Shown piece by piece: positions 8,541 to 16,761 of a DNA stretch of 32,067 bases (positions within the stretch are counted from its first letter, which is position 1; every line of letters starts with the position of its first letter). The notes under the pieces are model-generated. The model did not search any database, had not been told where the DNA came from, and saw only the letters and a program-made list of their open reading frames with translations. The translations under genes were made by a program, and so were the position numbers. Source of the DNA: an uncultured bacterium (GTDB lineage: Bacteria > Acidobacteriota > Thermoanaerobaculia > Multivoradales > J023); contig CALFAM010000026.1 of assembly GCA_937948815.1 (NCBI GenBank), positions 1 through 32,067 on the forward strand, written 5' to 3'.

Positions 8541-8942
8541 CTAGCGCTCCTCCGACTGGCGATCGAGCAAGTCGCGAAGCTCACCGAGCTCGTCGTCGCT
8601 GAGTGTTTCCTTGCGCACCATTTCGAGCATCAGCGGTGCCAGGCGTCGGTCGAGAACCGTGTCTGCGAACTCACGAACGGCCCTTCCCACCGCGAGCCGA
8701 CGTTCGACCGCCGGCGTATAGAGGCACAAGGGGCCTAGCTTCTCCATCGTCAGATAGCCCTTCGACGTGATGCGGTCGAGCAGCGTTTTGACGGTCTGGT
8801 AGTCGCGCTCTCGAGACCCAGCCGTCGCCTCGAGAACCTGACGAGCGGTGACGGTACCCTTGCGCCAGCACACATTCATCAACTCCCATTCAGCGCGAGA
8901 GAGGGCCTTCTCTGGAGGCTCCAACGGATGCTTTTTCTTCAT
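8541..8942 (-). CDS. BlaI/MecI/CopY-family winged-helix repressor
   Basis: BlaI-family repressors bind TACA/TGTA palindromes as dimers and are inactivated by proteolysis through their M56 partner. The 133-aa protein matches family length if it starts at the ATG at 8942 (MKKKHPLEP); upstream Met codons only add non-conserved residues. The wing-helix pattern is clear: LSRAEWELMNVCWRKGTVTARQVLEA, then RDYQTVKTLLDRITSKGYLTMEK, then a C-terminal dimerisation helix region. No good Shine-Dalgarno precedes this ATG. The bases before it hold an operator-like inverted repeat, so autoregulation and possibly a very short leader are likely. The M56 gene follows after 3 bases. Confidence 0.93.
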   Translation of the reverse strand: MKKKHPLEPPEKALSRAEWELMNVCWRKGTVTARQVLEATAGSRERDYQTVKTLLDRITSKGYLTMEKLGPLCLYTPAVERRLAVGRAVREFADTVLDRRLAPLMLEMVRKETLSDDELGELRDLLDRQSEER

Positions 8943-8943
8943 C

Positions 8944-8970
8944 TGTGGTGACGCTACCACAAGCGTAGAG
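8944..8970. promoter_or_regulatory. Candidate autoregulatory operator of the BlaI-type gene
   Basis: TGTGGT (8944-8949) and ACCACA (8956-8961) are 6-bp inverted repeats six bases apart, directly before the repressor start. Overlapping them, the minus strand reads CTCTACGCTTGTGGTAG (8970-8954), sharing CTCTAC-N3-TGT with the palindrome at 6318-6333. This is weaker than the beta-helix site, as might suit a repressor that controls its own gene less tightly. Confidence 0.45.
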
Positions 8971-9169
8971 GTAGGTTGGCAGCCTGGGATCAAACGCCGC
9001 GAGGCGGTGAGGGGACGCTTGCCAGGCTTCTCTCCGCAACGACTCGGGGTGCGCCCACGCCGTGGCGCTTCGCCAAGATCGAGAGGCTGTCTACGCGTTC
9101 TTTCTCAGGAGACGCGCACGCGCGCGCAATGTCGCGTCGCGCAGGCCGAATCCCGGAAAAGGAGCGATG

Positions 9170-11305
9170 ATGGTTTGCTTATCGTTACAGCGCGGCGTGC
9201 TGGCCGTGCTGGCTTGTGCGTGCTTCGTGGCACCGGGCCAGGCGCAGGACGTCACGATCGCGGTCACGGACAACCCGTGCTTCATCGCAGCGGGCTCTGA
9301 TCAGTGCTCCACCGTGCTGTCTTGGGACACGCCGAGCGATCCCACCCGCCGCGTCGCGATTCGCAGCGTTGGTGTCGATCAGAACGTTCTGTGGGCGTGC
9401 CCGCTGGCGGGGCCGGGCTCGATCCACTACTCCGGTGTCCGCCCCCGTGCCAAGACCCTCGAGGTCTACCTGGTCGGTGTCGACGATTGCGACCACCAAA
9501 CCCCGGAAGAAGAAGCGGCATTCTTCGGCGCGCGGGAGCCCGAAGCGCGGGTCGCAGTGGTCGGCGTGCGCAAGCAGATCATCGCCGAACAGCAACAGTG
9601 CATTGCCCGCGGCGGGAGCAACAAATGCAATGTGCCCCTTCGCTGGTCGCCAGCCCCCTTGCCGGCCGGGCGCGACACCCTTCAGATTCGCTTTCGGACC
9701 GTGGGAGAGTCGCTTTCTACCGAACGCACCTGGCGCTGTTTGCATCCTCTGCCGGGCAGCGAGGAATTCCCCTTCGCGACGCAGAATGGGCGTCTGATTC
9801 GCCTCGTTGCGGCCAACGGCTGCCACGAGGATCCGGACGTCGACGAGCTCGACACCCTTCAGGTCCGTGCCATCGCGGAGATCAAGGGGGTCTACTTCAC
9901 ACCCAACTTGGTGGCTACCGCCCTGCCGGATCCGACACCGCCCGCCGGCGCCACCTATACCCTCACGGCCGACGCCAGCAGCTATGCCGCCACCAACTGG
10001 CCCCGATTGCTGCTCGAGGGCGATGCTGACGTGCGGGCGTCGATCGACCGGCAGCTCCGTGACGAGCTGGCGGCGGTTGCCGGTGCCGGCGCGGGCTTCA
10101 ACCTGATCTTCGTGCAAAACCGCGACCTGGTTCCGTGGCCAGATACCGAGAATGGCGAGACGGTCGAAGCCATTCGGCCTGCCATCGAGGGTGCGGTCGA
10201 CAAGTTGGTTCATCTTGTCGAGCTCGCCGATCAGCAGGGCCTCTCGACCGCTTTCAACATTCAGCACTACTGCCAGGTTCCGACCAGCGTGACGGTCGAC
10301 GACCACGGCATGCCCCTGGATCCCAATTGGGCGCATCAGGGAGGCTCGTGTATCGATCCTTCGCAGAATCCCGCGACCTGCGAGAGGTATCCGGCGTGCA
10401 GCGACAACAATGTCGAAATCGCACTCGAATGGTACGAAGTCATGTTCGACCGTTTCGAGGCCGAGCTCACCGCGCGCGGATTGGTGAATCGGCTCGCCTA
10501 CGTCAACCCCGTGGCCCGCTTTCGCCTCGGCGAAGGCGGCGACCTGGCCGCCGCGTGGACCGAGAGAAACCCCTATATCGAACACACCCGGGCCTACCTC
10601 CGAGAGGTCTACCCCGCCCTGCAGCAGATGACCGACATCCCACTGTCACCCGGCATGAGCCTGATGACGTTTCTCGACGACGAGGACGCTCGCTATGAGC
10701 CGGTCGACGATCTGTGGGCCGTGCTGCCGCACTACCTAGCCGATTTCATCTACGTCACCAGCTACTTCGAGAGCCGGAAGTTCATGCCCGATCCGATTGC
10801 CATCGACCCGGTGCGGGTGCTCGAGGGGTTTGGTGGCCCGCCGGCCAAGGTGCAGCTCACGGACTGGCAATTCGATCAGATCGCTGATCACGCGGCCTGC
10901 TCGGGGCTCGACGAACCGGAGCTGGATCGATGCCTGGCCGCCCGAGCATTCACCATCTGTCGCGCAGATTGCTCGGTCGTATTCTTCGACGCCCTGGTTC
11001 CACCGCCCAAGGGCAGTACGGTCGCCGGTGGTCAAGGCCTGGGCCTCGCCGGCACCTGGGTTCTCGGCTACCGTTCCGCCTACGCCGAGCGCCTCGCCAA
11101 TGCCACGTCCACGGAGCAACAGAATCGCTATCGACGCAAGCTGCCAGCCATCGGCCTGCGCGCCCGCAACTGTCTCCAGGACTTCAACCCCAGTACGCAG
11201 GGTTTCGATGTTGCGTGCACGTTCAACGACCCAGGAGACTGGCTGGTGCGCGACGCCTTCCAGGCGCCGCTCTGCCCATCGCCCGAGATGTGCGTGATGC
11301 CCTGA
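9170..11305 (+). CDS. Large secreted protein with two four-Cys modules and a long C-terminal domain of unknown function
   Basis: I do not recognise the family. Of two adjacent ATGs (9167, 9170), the second has AAGGAG at a normal 5-base spacing. The product (711 aa) has a signal peptide with likely cleavage after APGQA (about residue 25). Two related modules follow, about residues 27-133 and 134-245. Each opens with C-x8-C (CFIAAGSDQC and CIARGGSNKC), then an L-x-W strand, a W-x-C, a hydrophobic strand ending in Cys (VGVDDC, VAANGC), and a final beta strand. This suggests paired disulfide-stabilised Ig-like domains. The remaining 450 residues alternate helices and hydrophobic strands (GFNLIFVQNRD, GLSTAFNIQHYC, RLAYVNPVARF, DFIYVTSYFES, SVVFFDALVP), which could be a TIM barrel as in glycosidases; no catalytic motif is assigned. 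It stands alone, divergent from the BlaI-type gene. Confidence 0.82.
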   Translation: MVCLSLQRGVLAVLACACFVAPGQAQDVTIAVTDNPCFIAAGSDQCSTVLSWDTPSDPTRRVAIRSVGVDQNVLWACPLAGPGSIHYSGVRPRAKTLEVYLVGVDDCDHQTPEEEAAFFGAREPEARVAVVGVRKQIIAEQQQCIARGGSNKCNVPLRWSPAPLPAGRDTLQIRFRTVGESLSTERTWRCLHPLPGSEEFPFATQNGRLIRLVAANGCHEDPDVDELDTLQVRAIAEIKGVYFTPNLVATALPDPTPPAGATYTLTADASSYAATNWPRLLLEGDADVRASIDRQLRDELAAVAGAGAGFNLIFVQNRDLVPWPDTENGETVEAIRPAIEGAVDKLVHLVELADQQGLSTAFNIQHYCQVPTSVTVDDHGMPLDPNWAHQGGSCIDPSQNPATCERYPACSDNNVEIALEWYEVMFDRFEAELTARGLVNRLAYVNPVARFRLGEGGDLAAAWTERNPYIEHTRAYLREVYPALQQMTDIPLSPGMSLMTFLDDEDARYEPVDDLWAVLPHYLADFIYVTSYFESRKFMPDPIAIDPVRVLEGFGGPPAKVQLTDWQFDQIADHAACSGLDEPELDRCLAARAFTICRADCSVVFFDALVPPPKGSTVAGGQGLGLAGTWVLGYRSAYAERLANATSTEQQNRYRRKLPAIGLRARNCLQDFNPSTQGFDVACTFNDPGDWLVRDAFQAPLCPSPEMCVMP

Positions 11306-11313
11306 TCGTCCGA

Positions 11314-11339
11314 GCCTCCTTCGGCGGCTTCCCGGAGGC
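11314..11339. terminator. Weak hairpin between convergent genes
   Basis: GCCTCC (11314-11319) and GGAGGC (11334-11339) can pair across a 14-base loop in the 40 bases between the convergent stops at 11305 and 11346. There is no T-run, so it is only a candidate bidirectional terminator. Confidence 0.35.
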
Positions 11340-11345
11340 CCCCGA

Positions 11346-11945
11346 TCAGTCTTCGGTCGGGTCGGCTGCTCGCGGGCTCGGCTCGACCGGTGCCAGGGTA
11401 AAGGACATGACGTGCAACCGGTTGCTGCCCGGGCGCTTGGGGCGCGAAAAGATCTCGACCAAGCTGACGATCAGCTCGCGAGCCGCCTGCACATCTTCGT
11501 CTGAGAGCCACGCCTTGGTGCGGCCAGCCCACAAGTTTCGATCGGGGCCTTCACAGGTGGCGAGATCGCTACGAAATCCGTTGCGGAAATCACGCTCCGA
11601 GATGCGCAAGAGGGCACTGATGGCGCCGGTCACCGCATCACGATTCTCGGGATCATCCGCGTCGTAATGCAGGCGCAACAGACCGTCGCCAGCCGGGGTG
11701 CGATACACCACCGCCGAACGGCGGCTGGCGGTCGACTCGTCGTGGGGAATCAGCAGCTCCACGTTCTCGAGCACGCGCACATGGTAATAGAGCGCGTCCG
11801 CCGGCCGGCCGAGCTCCCGGGCCATGTCGGCAATCGTGGCGGAGCCCAGCGCTTGGACCGTGTCCAGGATCTCCTGCCGGACGGGCGAAGCGATGGCCCG
11901 AATTTGCTCCGGGCGGCGAATGATGTAGCTCGGACTCTCATCCAT
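11346..11945 (-). CDS. ArsR-like winged-helix transcriptional regulator
   Basis: The 199-aa protein has an N-terminal winged helix of the ArsR/HTH_20 type at about residues 9-90: [36 protein letters not shown], recognition helix [17 protein letters not shown], and wing strand SAVVYRTPA. The rest is a helical C-terminal region of unknown ligand, with [11 protein letters not shown]-like and [25 protein letters not shown] segments, as in regulators that carry a dimerisation or effector domain. No metal-binding Cys/His cluster is evident in the helix region, so a metal sensor role is doubtful. It is divergent from the DNA glycosylase gene with about 107 bases between the starts, and a palindrome there may be its operator. 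Confidence 0.85.
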   Translation of the reverse strand: MDESPSYIIRRPEQIRAIASPVRQEILDTVQALGSATIADMARELGRPADALYYHVRVLENVELLIPHDESTASRRSAVVYRTPAGDGLLRLHYDADDPENRDAVTGAISALLRISERDFRNGFRSDLATCEGPDRNLWAGRTKAWLSDEDVQAARELIVSLVEIFSRPKRPGSNRLHVMSFTLAPVEPSPRAADPTED

Positions 11946-12000
11946 GTTGTTTGGGATCGTCGCAAAGATCTCGAGGTCTGTCCATCGACTCGTGCCGCGC

Positions 12001-12017
12001 CATGGCTGGGCGCCATG
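12001..12017. promoter_or_regulatory. Palindrome between the ArsR-type gene and the glycosylase gene
   Basis: CATGGC-tgggc-GCCATG is a perfect 6-bp inverted repeat in the divergent intergenic space, 36 bases before the glycosylase start. Its size and position suit a winged-helix operator. Evidence is positional only. Confidence 0.35.
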
Positions 12018-12052
12018 TTCAGATGGTCATGCCACCCGATAGACTGGCCGTC

Positions 12053-12964
12053 ATGCCTGAGCTCCCGGACATCGAGAGCTACCTCCAGGCGCTGCGCGCC
12101 CGAACCACGGGTGAGACCCTTTCGCGCGTACGCCTGGCTAGCCCCTTCTTGTTGCGCTCGTACGACCCACCCATCGAGGCGACCACTGGACTGCGTGTCC
12201 AAAAGCTCTCCCGGCTCGGCAAACGCATCGTGATCGGGCTCGAGAGCGATTTCTTTCTCGTCCTCCACCTCATGATTGCCGGCCGCTTGGCCTGGAAGGC
12301 GGCTGACGCCAAGATCCCGCGGCGCAACGGCTTGGCGGCATTCGACTTCAGTTCCGGAACCTTGTTGCTGACCGAGGCCGGCAGCACGAAGCGCGCATCG
12401 CTCTTCGTGGTGCAAGGCGCCGCCGGTCTCGGCGCGCACGATCCGGGTGGGGTCGACGTGCTCACCTGCGACGCCGCGACCTTCCACGAGCGCCTGACCG
12501 CCAGCAATCACACCTTGAAACGGGCTCTGACAGACCCGCGCCTCTTCTCCGGAATCGGCAACGCCTATTCCGACGAAATTCTCCATCGCGCTCGCCTATC
12601 GCCGGTCACCCTGACCCAGCGCCTGCAAGCCGACCATGTGACGCAGTTGTTCGAAGCTGCGCGCGCCGTGCTCGTCGAATGGCGCGATCGACTGCTGGCC
12701 GAAACGGGAGACGGGTTTCCCAAGAAGGTCACGGCATTTCGGCCCGACATGGCCGTTCACGGCCGATACGGCAAGCCATGCCCGGCGTGCGACGCCCCGA
12801 TTCAGCGGATCGTCTACGCGCGCCGCGAAACCAACTACTGCGCGCGCTGCCAGACGAAAGGCAAGGTGCTGGCCGATCGAGCGCTCTCGACCCTGCTCAA
12901 GAAAGACTGGCCACGCAGCCTCGAAGCACTCGAAGCCCTGCGACGTCCCGCCGGGGAAACGTAG
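12053..12964 (+). CDS. Formamidopyrimidine-DNA glycosylase / endonuclease VIII family
   Basis: Fpg/Nei enzymes remove oxidised bases and nick the DNA by beta/delta elimination. The start at 12053 is fixed by function: after Met is removed, Pro2 is the catalytic nucleophile and Glu3 the acid ([11 protein letters not shown]). The 303-aa length is typical but slightly long. [12 protein letters not shown] carries the conserved Lys, [11 protein letters not shown] follows, and the helix-two-turn-helix contains [23 protein letters not shown]-terminal zinc finger, [24 protein letters not shown] by pattern CxxC-x16+-CxxC, is complete. MutM and Nei differ in detail: the tail after the zinc finger and its sequence do not settle which substrate is preferred, so no symbol is given. 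Confidence 0.93.
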   Translation: MPELPDIESYLQALRARTTGETLSRVRLASPFLLRSYDPPIEATTGLRVQKLSRLGKRIVIGLESDFFLVLHLMIAGRLAWKAADAKIPRRNGLAAFDFSSGTLLLTEAGSTKRASLFVVQGAAGLGAHDPGGVDVLTCDAATFHERLTASNHTLKRALTDPRLFSGIGNAYSDEILHRARLSPVTLTQRLQADHVTQLFEAARAVLVEWRDRLLAETGDGFPKKVTAFRPDMAVHGRYGKPCPACDAPIQRIVYARRETNYCARCQTKGKVLADRALSTLLKKDWPRSLEALEALRRPAGET

Positions 12965-13002
12965 CCACCGATTCCAGGGCCAGAACCGATAGGATTCAAC
13001 CC

Positions 13003-13392
13003 ATGAACCATGGCGATGTGCGACTCTCGCTCCACGAAGCACTCGATGCCCTTCCCGACACCGGCGAACGCTGGGTCGAGATGGTGGCCCGCGGAAGTCT
13101 CCGCATGGGTCTCTACGTGCCGCGCGGCGCCGACCCCAAAGAGCCCCACGAGCAGGACGAGATCTACATCATCATCAGCGGCTCGGGGGTCTTCGTCCGT
13201 GGCGACAGCCGATCGACCTTTCGCGCCGGCGACGCGCTCTTCGTCCCTGCAGGGGCCACGCACCATTTCGAGGATTCCACCGAAGACCTCGCGGCATGGG
13301 TGATGTTCTACGGACCACCCGGCGGCGAGCTGCCCGCGACGGTGGCTGATCGTTCCGCCACGGCCGCGGACGTCGCGATCCCCGCGGGGTAG
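13003..13392 (+). CDS. Small single-domain cupin protein
   Basis: The 129-aa product is a single conserved beta-barrel (cupin_2 type). The ATG at 13003 has AGGA 8 bases upstream. The first cupin motif reads EPHEQDEIYIIISGSG (residues 47-62) and the second FRAGDALFVPAGATHHFED (about 73-91). Metal ligands His49, Glu53 and His87/88 are present, but the first His of the usual HxH is Glu47, so metal binding may be altered. The substrate cannot be read from sequence. It begins 38 bases after the glycosylase stop on the same strand and could be co-transcribed. Confidence 0.85.
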   Translation: MNHGDVRLSLHEALDALPDTGERWVEMVARGSLRMGLYVPRGADPKEPHEQDEIYIIISGSGVFVRGDSRSTFRAGDALFVPAGATHHFEDSTEDLAAWVMFYGPPGGELPATVADRSATAADVAIPAG

Positions 13393-13436
13393 GCGATCGC
13401 GGCAAGCGGATCGTCACCTGCCGTGCCCGGCCGAGC

Positions 13437-15137
13437 CTACCCGGCTTCCGGCCAGGCACGGGCCAGGATGGCCGCAACGTCCACTCCGGAGGGCAGCGTT
13501 CCGAATCCCAGCCCCCCTTCCCGTGCCAGCCGAGTGGCAACAAAGGCGTCCGCCACCGCCGCGGGTGCGTGCTGCAACAGCAGCGCCCCTTGAAGCGCCA
13601 GTGCCATCTTTTCGGCGAGCAGCCGCGCGGACGCCTGGTCAGCCTCCAGACCGGGCGCGTCCGAAGCGGCCGTGCCGCAGGGCAGTCCACGCGCGAGATC
13701 GGTCACGAAGGCATCGAAACGACGATCCACACCACGCGCCAGGCCGATCTCCTCGAGCAGTGCTGGTACCACGTCGGCATCGTGACCCGCCGCGCGCAGC
13801 ACATCCAGGCACATGACGTTTCCCGAGCCTTCCCAGATGGCATTGAGCGGCGCTTCCCGGTAGAGCCGAGGAAGGATCGACTCTTCCACGTAGCCGTTGC
13901 CTCCCAGGCATTCGAGCGCTTCGGCAACCACCGGTGCCGTCCGCTTGGTCACCCAATACTTGCCCACAGCCGTCGCCAGACGACGAAAAGCCCGCGCCGC
14001 ACGGTCGCTGCGGTCGTATGCAGCAGCCAGCCGTAGGGCGAGCGCCGTGCTGGCCTCCACTTCGACGGCGAGATCCGCGAGCACACCCCGCATGGCGGGC
14101 TGCTCGATCAGTCGACGTCCGAAGGCTTGGCGAAAGATCGCATGGTGAAGCGCCTGAACCAGCGCTTGCCGCATGATGCCGGCCGAGCCGATCACGCAGT
14201 CGAGGCGTGTGTGGTTGACCATCTCGATGATGGTCGGCACGCCGCGACCCGGCGGCCCGATCATCTCGCCCCACGTGTCATCGAGCTCGATCTCGCTGGA
14301 CGCGTTGGCGCGATTGCCGAGCTTCGCCTTGAGCCGCTGGATCCGAAAGGCATTGCGCGCCCCGCTCTCACGCACCCGTGGCACCAGGAAACACGACAGA
14401 CCGTCATCGGTCTTCGCCAGCATCAAGAACGCATCGGACATCGGTGCCGAGCAGAACCACTTGTGACCCGTGATCCGATAGGGCTTGCCAGGACCCGGCT
14501 CCGCGACCGGTACGGCGCGGGTGGTGTTGGCGCGCACATCCGAGCCCCCCTGCTTCTCGGTCATCGCCATGCCGATGGTGCAAGCCGTCTTCTCCGACGC
14601 CGGTCGCAGACGCGCGTCGTAGGTGTCGTGCAACAGACGCGGTACCCACCGCGCGGCGACATCCGCCTGCTGGCGCAGCGCCGGCACCGCCGCGAAGGTC
14701 ATCGTCAACGGACACATGACGCCCGCCTCGACCTGGGTCAGGAGATAGTGCTTGGCCGCCCGAGCGACGTGGGCACCCTCCCTCGGTGCTGACCAGGGGC
14801 GTGCGTGGATGCCCGCCTCGGTCCCGAGCCGCATGAGATCCTGGTACGCCGGATGAAAGTGCACCTCGTCGATCCGCCTGCCGAAGCGGTCATGGGTGTG
14901 CAGATCGGGCGGATTCTCGTTCGCCGCGAAGCCGAGCGCGATCACATCCGCCGAGCCGCAGGTGGCACCAAAGGCACCGAGCTCGTCGAGGGCCCAGGAC
15001 GCACCGTGCCTTCCGACCGCTTCGCGCAACGGCTGATCGGTCTGGAACGCGTTGTGGCCCTCGAGGGGCGGCGGCTGGTTGCCGACCGTGTGCGTCGGCG
15101 GCAAGGCTGCTTGTTTCGTGAGGGAAGAGTCGCTCAC
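13437..15137 (-). CDS. aidB: AidB-like acyl-CoA dehydrogenase
   Basis: AidB is an FAD-containing acyl-CoA dehydrogenase homologue tied in E. coli to the adaptive response to alkylating agents; its physiological substrate is uncertain. The product (566 aa, GTG start at 15137 behind GAGAGGG) has the AidB-specific N-terminus THTVGNQPPPLEGHNAF. The acyl-CoA dehydrogenase signature follows (CTIGMAMTEKQGGSDVRANTT), then ITGHKWFCSAPMSDAFL, a linker to the helical C-terminal domain (ECLGGNGYVEES) and LYREAPLNAIWEGSGNVMCLDVLRA, also characteristic of AidB. The length is close to the E. coli protein (541). It is divergent from the PH-domain operon. A DNA glycosylase lies nearby on the opposite strand, but no shared control is visible. 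Confidence 0.93.
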   Translation of the reverse strand: MSDSSLTKQAALPPTHTVGNQPPPLEGHNAFQTDQPLREAVGRHGASWALDELGAFGATCGSADVIALGFAANENPPDLHTHDRFGRRIDEVHFHPAYQDLMRLGTEAGIHARPWSAPREGAHVARAAKHYLLTQVEAGVMCPLTMTFAAVPALRQQADVAARWVPRLLHDTYDARLRPASEKTACTIGMAMTEKQGGSDVRANTTRAVPVAEPGPGKPYRITGHKWFCSAPMSDAFLMLAKTDDGLSCFLVPRVRESGARNAFRIQRLKAKLGNRANASSEIELDDTWGEMIGPPGRGVPTIIEMVNHTRLDCVIGSAGIMRQALVQALHHAIFRQAFGRRLIEQPAMRGVLADLAVEVEASTALALRLAAAYDRSDRAARAFRRLATAVGKYWVTKRTAPVVAEALECLGGNGYVEESILPRLYREAPLNAIWEGSGNVMCLDVLRAAGHDADVVPALLEEIGLARGVDRRFDAFVTDLARGLPCGTAASDAPGLEADQASARLLAEKMALALQGALLLQHAPAAVADAFVATRLAREGGLGFGTLPSGVDVAAILARAWPEAG

Positions 15138-15328
15138 TGTACGTTTGCCCTCTCAGAGAAGTCGCGTGCGTTTGTACCCTGTGGCTTCCGAAATACGACA
15201 CGACCCATTCCAGACTACCAACCAAACGTCAAGGACCTGAAAGGCTCGCCCAACGATCCGGCGAGATCGCGTGCGAACACACTGTCGTGCCATGCGTATG
15301 GTAGGCAGGCAAGGGGAGGCCACCGACG

Positions 15329-16027
15329 ATGGAAACCACCAATATCGAACCGATCGATTCTGCATCCGCGCGAGCTCAGCCGCCAAGCAACGCCACGCCT
15401 GCGACCCGCGACCAGACGCTCGACCGCGAGGCCATCTTCGCCCTCGATCGCCCGGACCGCAGGCTGCTCACCTACTACATCGTCCTGTCGTGCTGTTTCC
15501 TGGTGCTCATGCCGTTGGTGCTCCTATTCTTCTACCTGCGGTACCGCACCTTGCGATACCGCTTCGACGAAGAAGGGATCTCGATGCGCTGGGGTGCCCT
15601 GCGACGGCAGGAGGTCAACCTGTCGTATGCCCGGATCCAGGACATCCATCTGACCAGCAACGCGTTCGAGCGGTGGCTGGGCCTCGCGCGCATCCAGGTT
15701 CAGACTGCGAGCGGCAGCCAGAAGGCCGAGGTCACCATCGAGGGCATTCGAGACTTCACCATGCTGCGGTCCTTCCTGGTCGAGCGCATGCGCCGTGCCC
15801 GTGGGCAAGAGCACTCCGCCCTCTCGCCCGCGTCCGTGGCCCTGCCCGTATCTCCGCAAGGCCACGCAATCGACGACGCCACCCTGCGGGCAGTCACCGA
15901 GAATCTCGACGCCGTGGCCACGTCTCTGCGGGAGATCCGCCAGGCGCTCCAACCCATCGATTCCGACGACGACGCGCGCTCGAGCGCCCGGACACTGAAC
16001 GCTCGACCTTCGGGATCCGATCGATGA
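15329..16027 (+). CDS. Bacterial PH-domain (bPH2, YdbS-like) membrane protein, first of pair
   Basis: The 232-aa product starts at the ATG at 15329 behind AAGGGGAGG. After a polar N-terminus of about 45 residues there is a hydrophobic segment at about 48-71 (YYIVLSCCFLVLMPLVLLFFYL). A bPH2 (DUF304) domain follows at about 72-155: YRTLRYRFDEEGISMRWGALRRQEVNLSYARIQDIHLTSNAFERWLGLARIQVQTASG. The tail (about 160-232) is polar. bPH2 proteins are usually found in pairs or clusters; proposed roles are at the membrane, and no enzyme activity is known. Its stop overlaps the next start (ATGA), so the two are coupled and probably act together. Confidence 0.88.
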   Translation: METTNIEPIDSASARAQPPSNATPATRDQTLDREAIFALDRPDRRLLTYYIVLSCCFLVLMPLVLLFFYLRYRTLRYRFDEEGISMRWGALRRQEVNLSYARIQDIHLTSNAFERWLGLARIQVQTASGSQKAEVTIEGIRDFTMLRSFLVERMRRARGQEHSALSPASVALPVSPQGHAIDDATLRAVTENLDAVATSLREIRQALQPIDSDDDARSSARTLNARPSGSDR

Positions 16028-16761
16028 AACGCGTGATCAACGCACTGAGCGCCCGGATCGAGCACCTGCTCAAGGTGCCACCTGCCCCGTCGCCGCCTTG
16101 GGGCGACCCGGGCTCCGCGCAGACGATTCGTCCCGGACGCGGCTTTCTGAAACTCCTGTTTCTCCACTGGGTGCTCAACGAGGGATGGGCCATCGGCGTC
16201 GGCCTCGTGACACTCTTCGCACCGCATTGGATTCCGGACATCTGGTTCCTTCAATGGCTGACGCTCGACTTCATGGTGTGGATCGAGGCGGCTTTTCTCA
16301 TCTTCGTCTTTCTATTCCTGCCCGTCACCATCGCCAAGGTCGTGCTCGACTTCCGGAGTCGTTGGTACATCCTCACCGACCGCAGCCTGCGCCTGCGCGA
16401 AGGCGTGTGGACCGTTCGCGAGATGACGATCAGTCTGTCCAATGTCCAGAACGTCGCGCTTCGCCAAGGCCCGCTCCAGCGCCTGTTCGGCGTTGCCGAT
16501 ATCGAGGTCCATACTGCGGGCGGTGGCGACGCGACCGCGGGCGAAGCCGCCGTCTCCCACCGTGGCGTGCTGCGCGGAATTGCCGACGCCGAAACCGTTC
16601 GCGATGCCATCCTTGCGGCCTCCAGGCACGCACTGCCAACCGTTCCGCAGGAATCACCAGCACCACAGATCCCCTCTGGAGACGCTGCGATCGTGGTTGC
16701 CGCACGCCGGGCGGCACGCGAAGCCGAAACGCTTCGCGAAGCCATCGCTGCCCGTATCTGA
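16024..16761 (+). CDS. Bacterial PH-domain (bPH2) membrane protein, second of pair
   Basis: Translation starts at the ATG at 16024, overlapping the stop of the preceding gene by four bases. The 245-aa product has two hydrophobic segments (about 40-62 and 78-100: FLKLLFLHWVLNEGWAIGVGLV, FMVWIEAAFLIFVFLFLPVTI). A second bPH2 domain follows: RSRWYILTDRSLRLREGVWTVREMTISLSNVQNVALRQGPLQRLFGVADIEVHTAGG. The Ala/Glu-rich C-terminal helix (about 215-245) may be a coiled coil. The sequence of the PH part is clearly related to that of the upstream gene, so an ancestral duplication is likely. Partner relation is inferred from coupling and shared domain. Confidence 0.88.
   Translation: MKRVINALSARIEHLLKVPPAPSPPWGDPGSAQTIRPGRGFLKLLFLHWVLNEGWAIGVGLVTLFAPHWIPDIWFLQWLTLDFMVWIEAAFLIFVFLFLPVTIAKVVLDFRSRWYILTDRSLRLREGVWTVREMTISLSNVQNVALRQGPLQRLFGVADIEVHTAGGGDATAGEAAVSHRGVLRGIADAETVRDAILAASRHALPTVPQESPAPQIPSGDAAIVVAARRAAREAETLREAIAARI

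Noticed and set aside
9209-9223. Lipobox in the signal peptide of the 9170-11305 protein
   Set aside because: VLAC has Leu at -2, which is poor for signal peptidase II, and a good type I site (APGQA) follows.
9185-10585. 466-codon minus-strand ORF within the secreted-protein gene
   Set aside because: The plus strand has an RBS, a signal peptide and a duplicated Cys pattern. The minus ORF has none of these.
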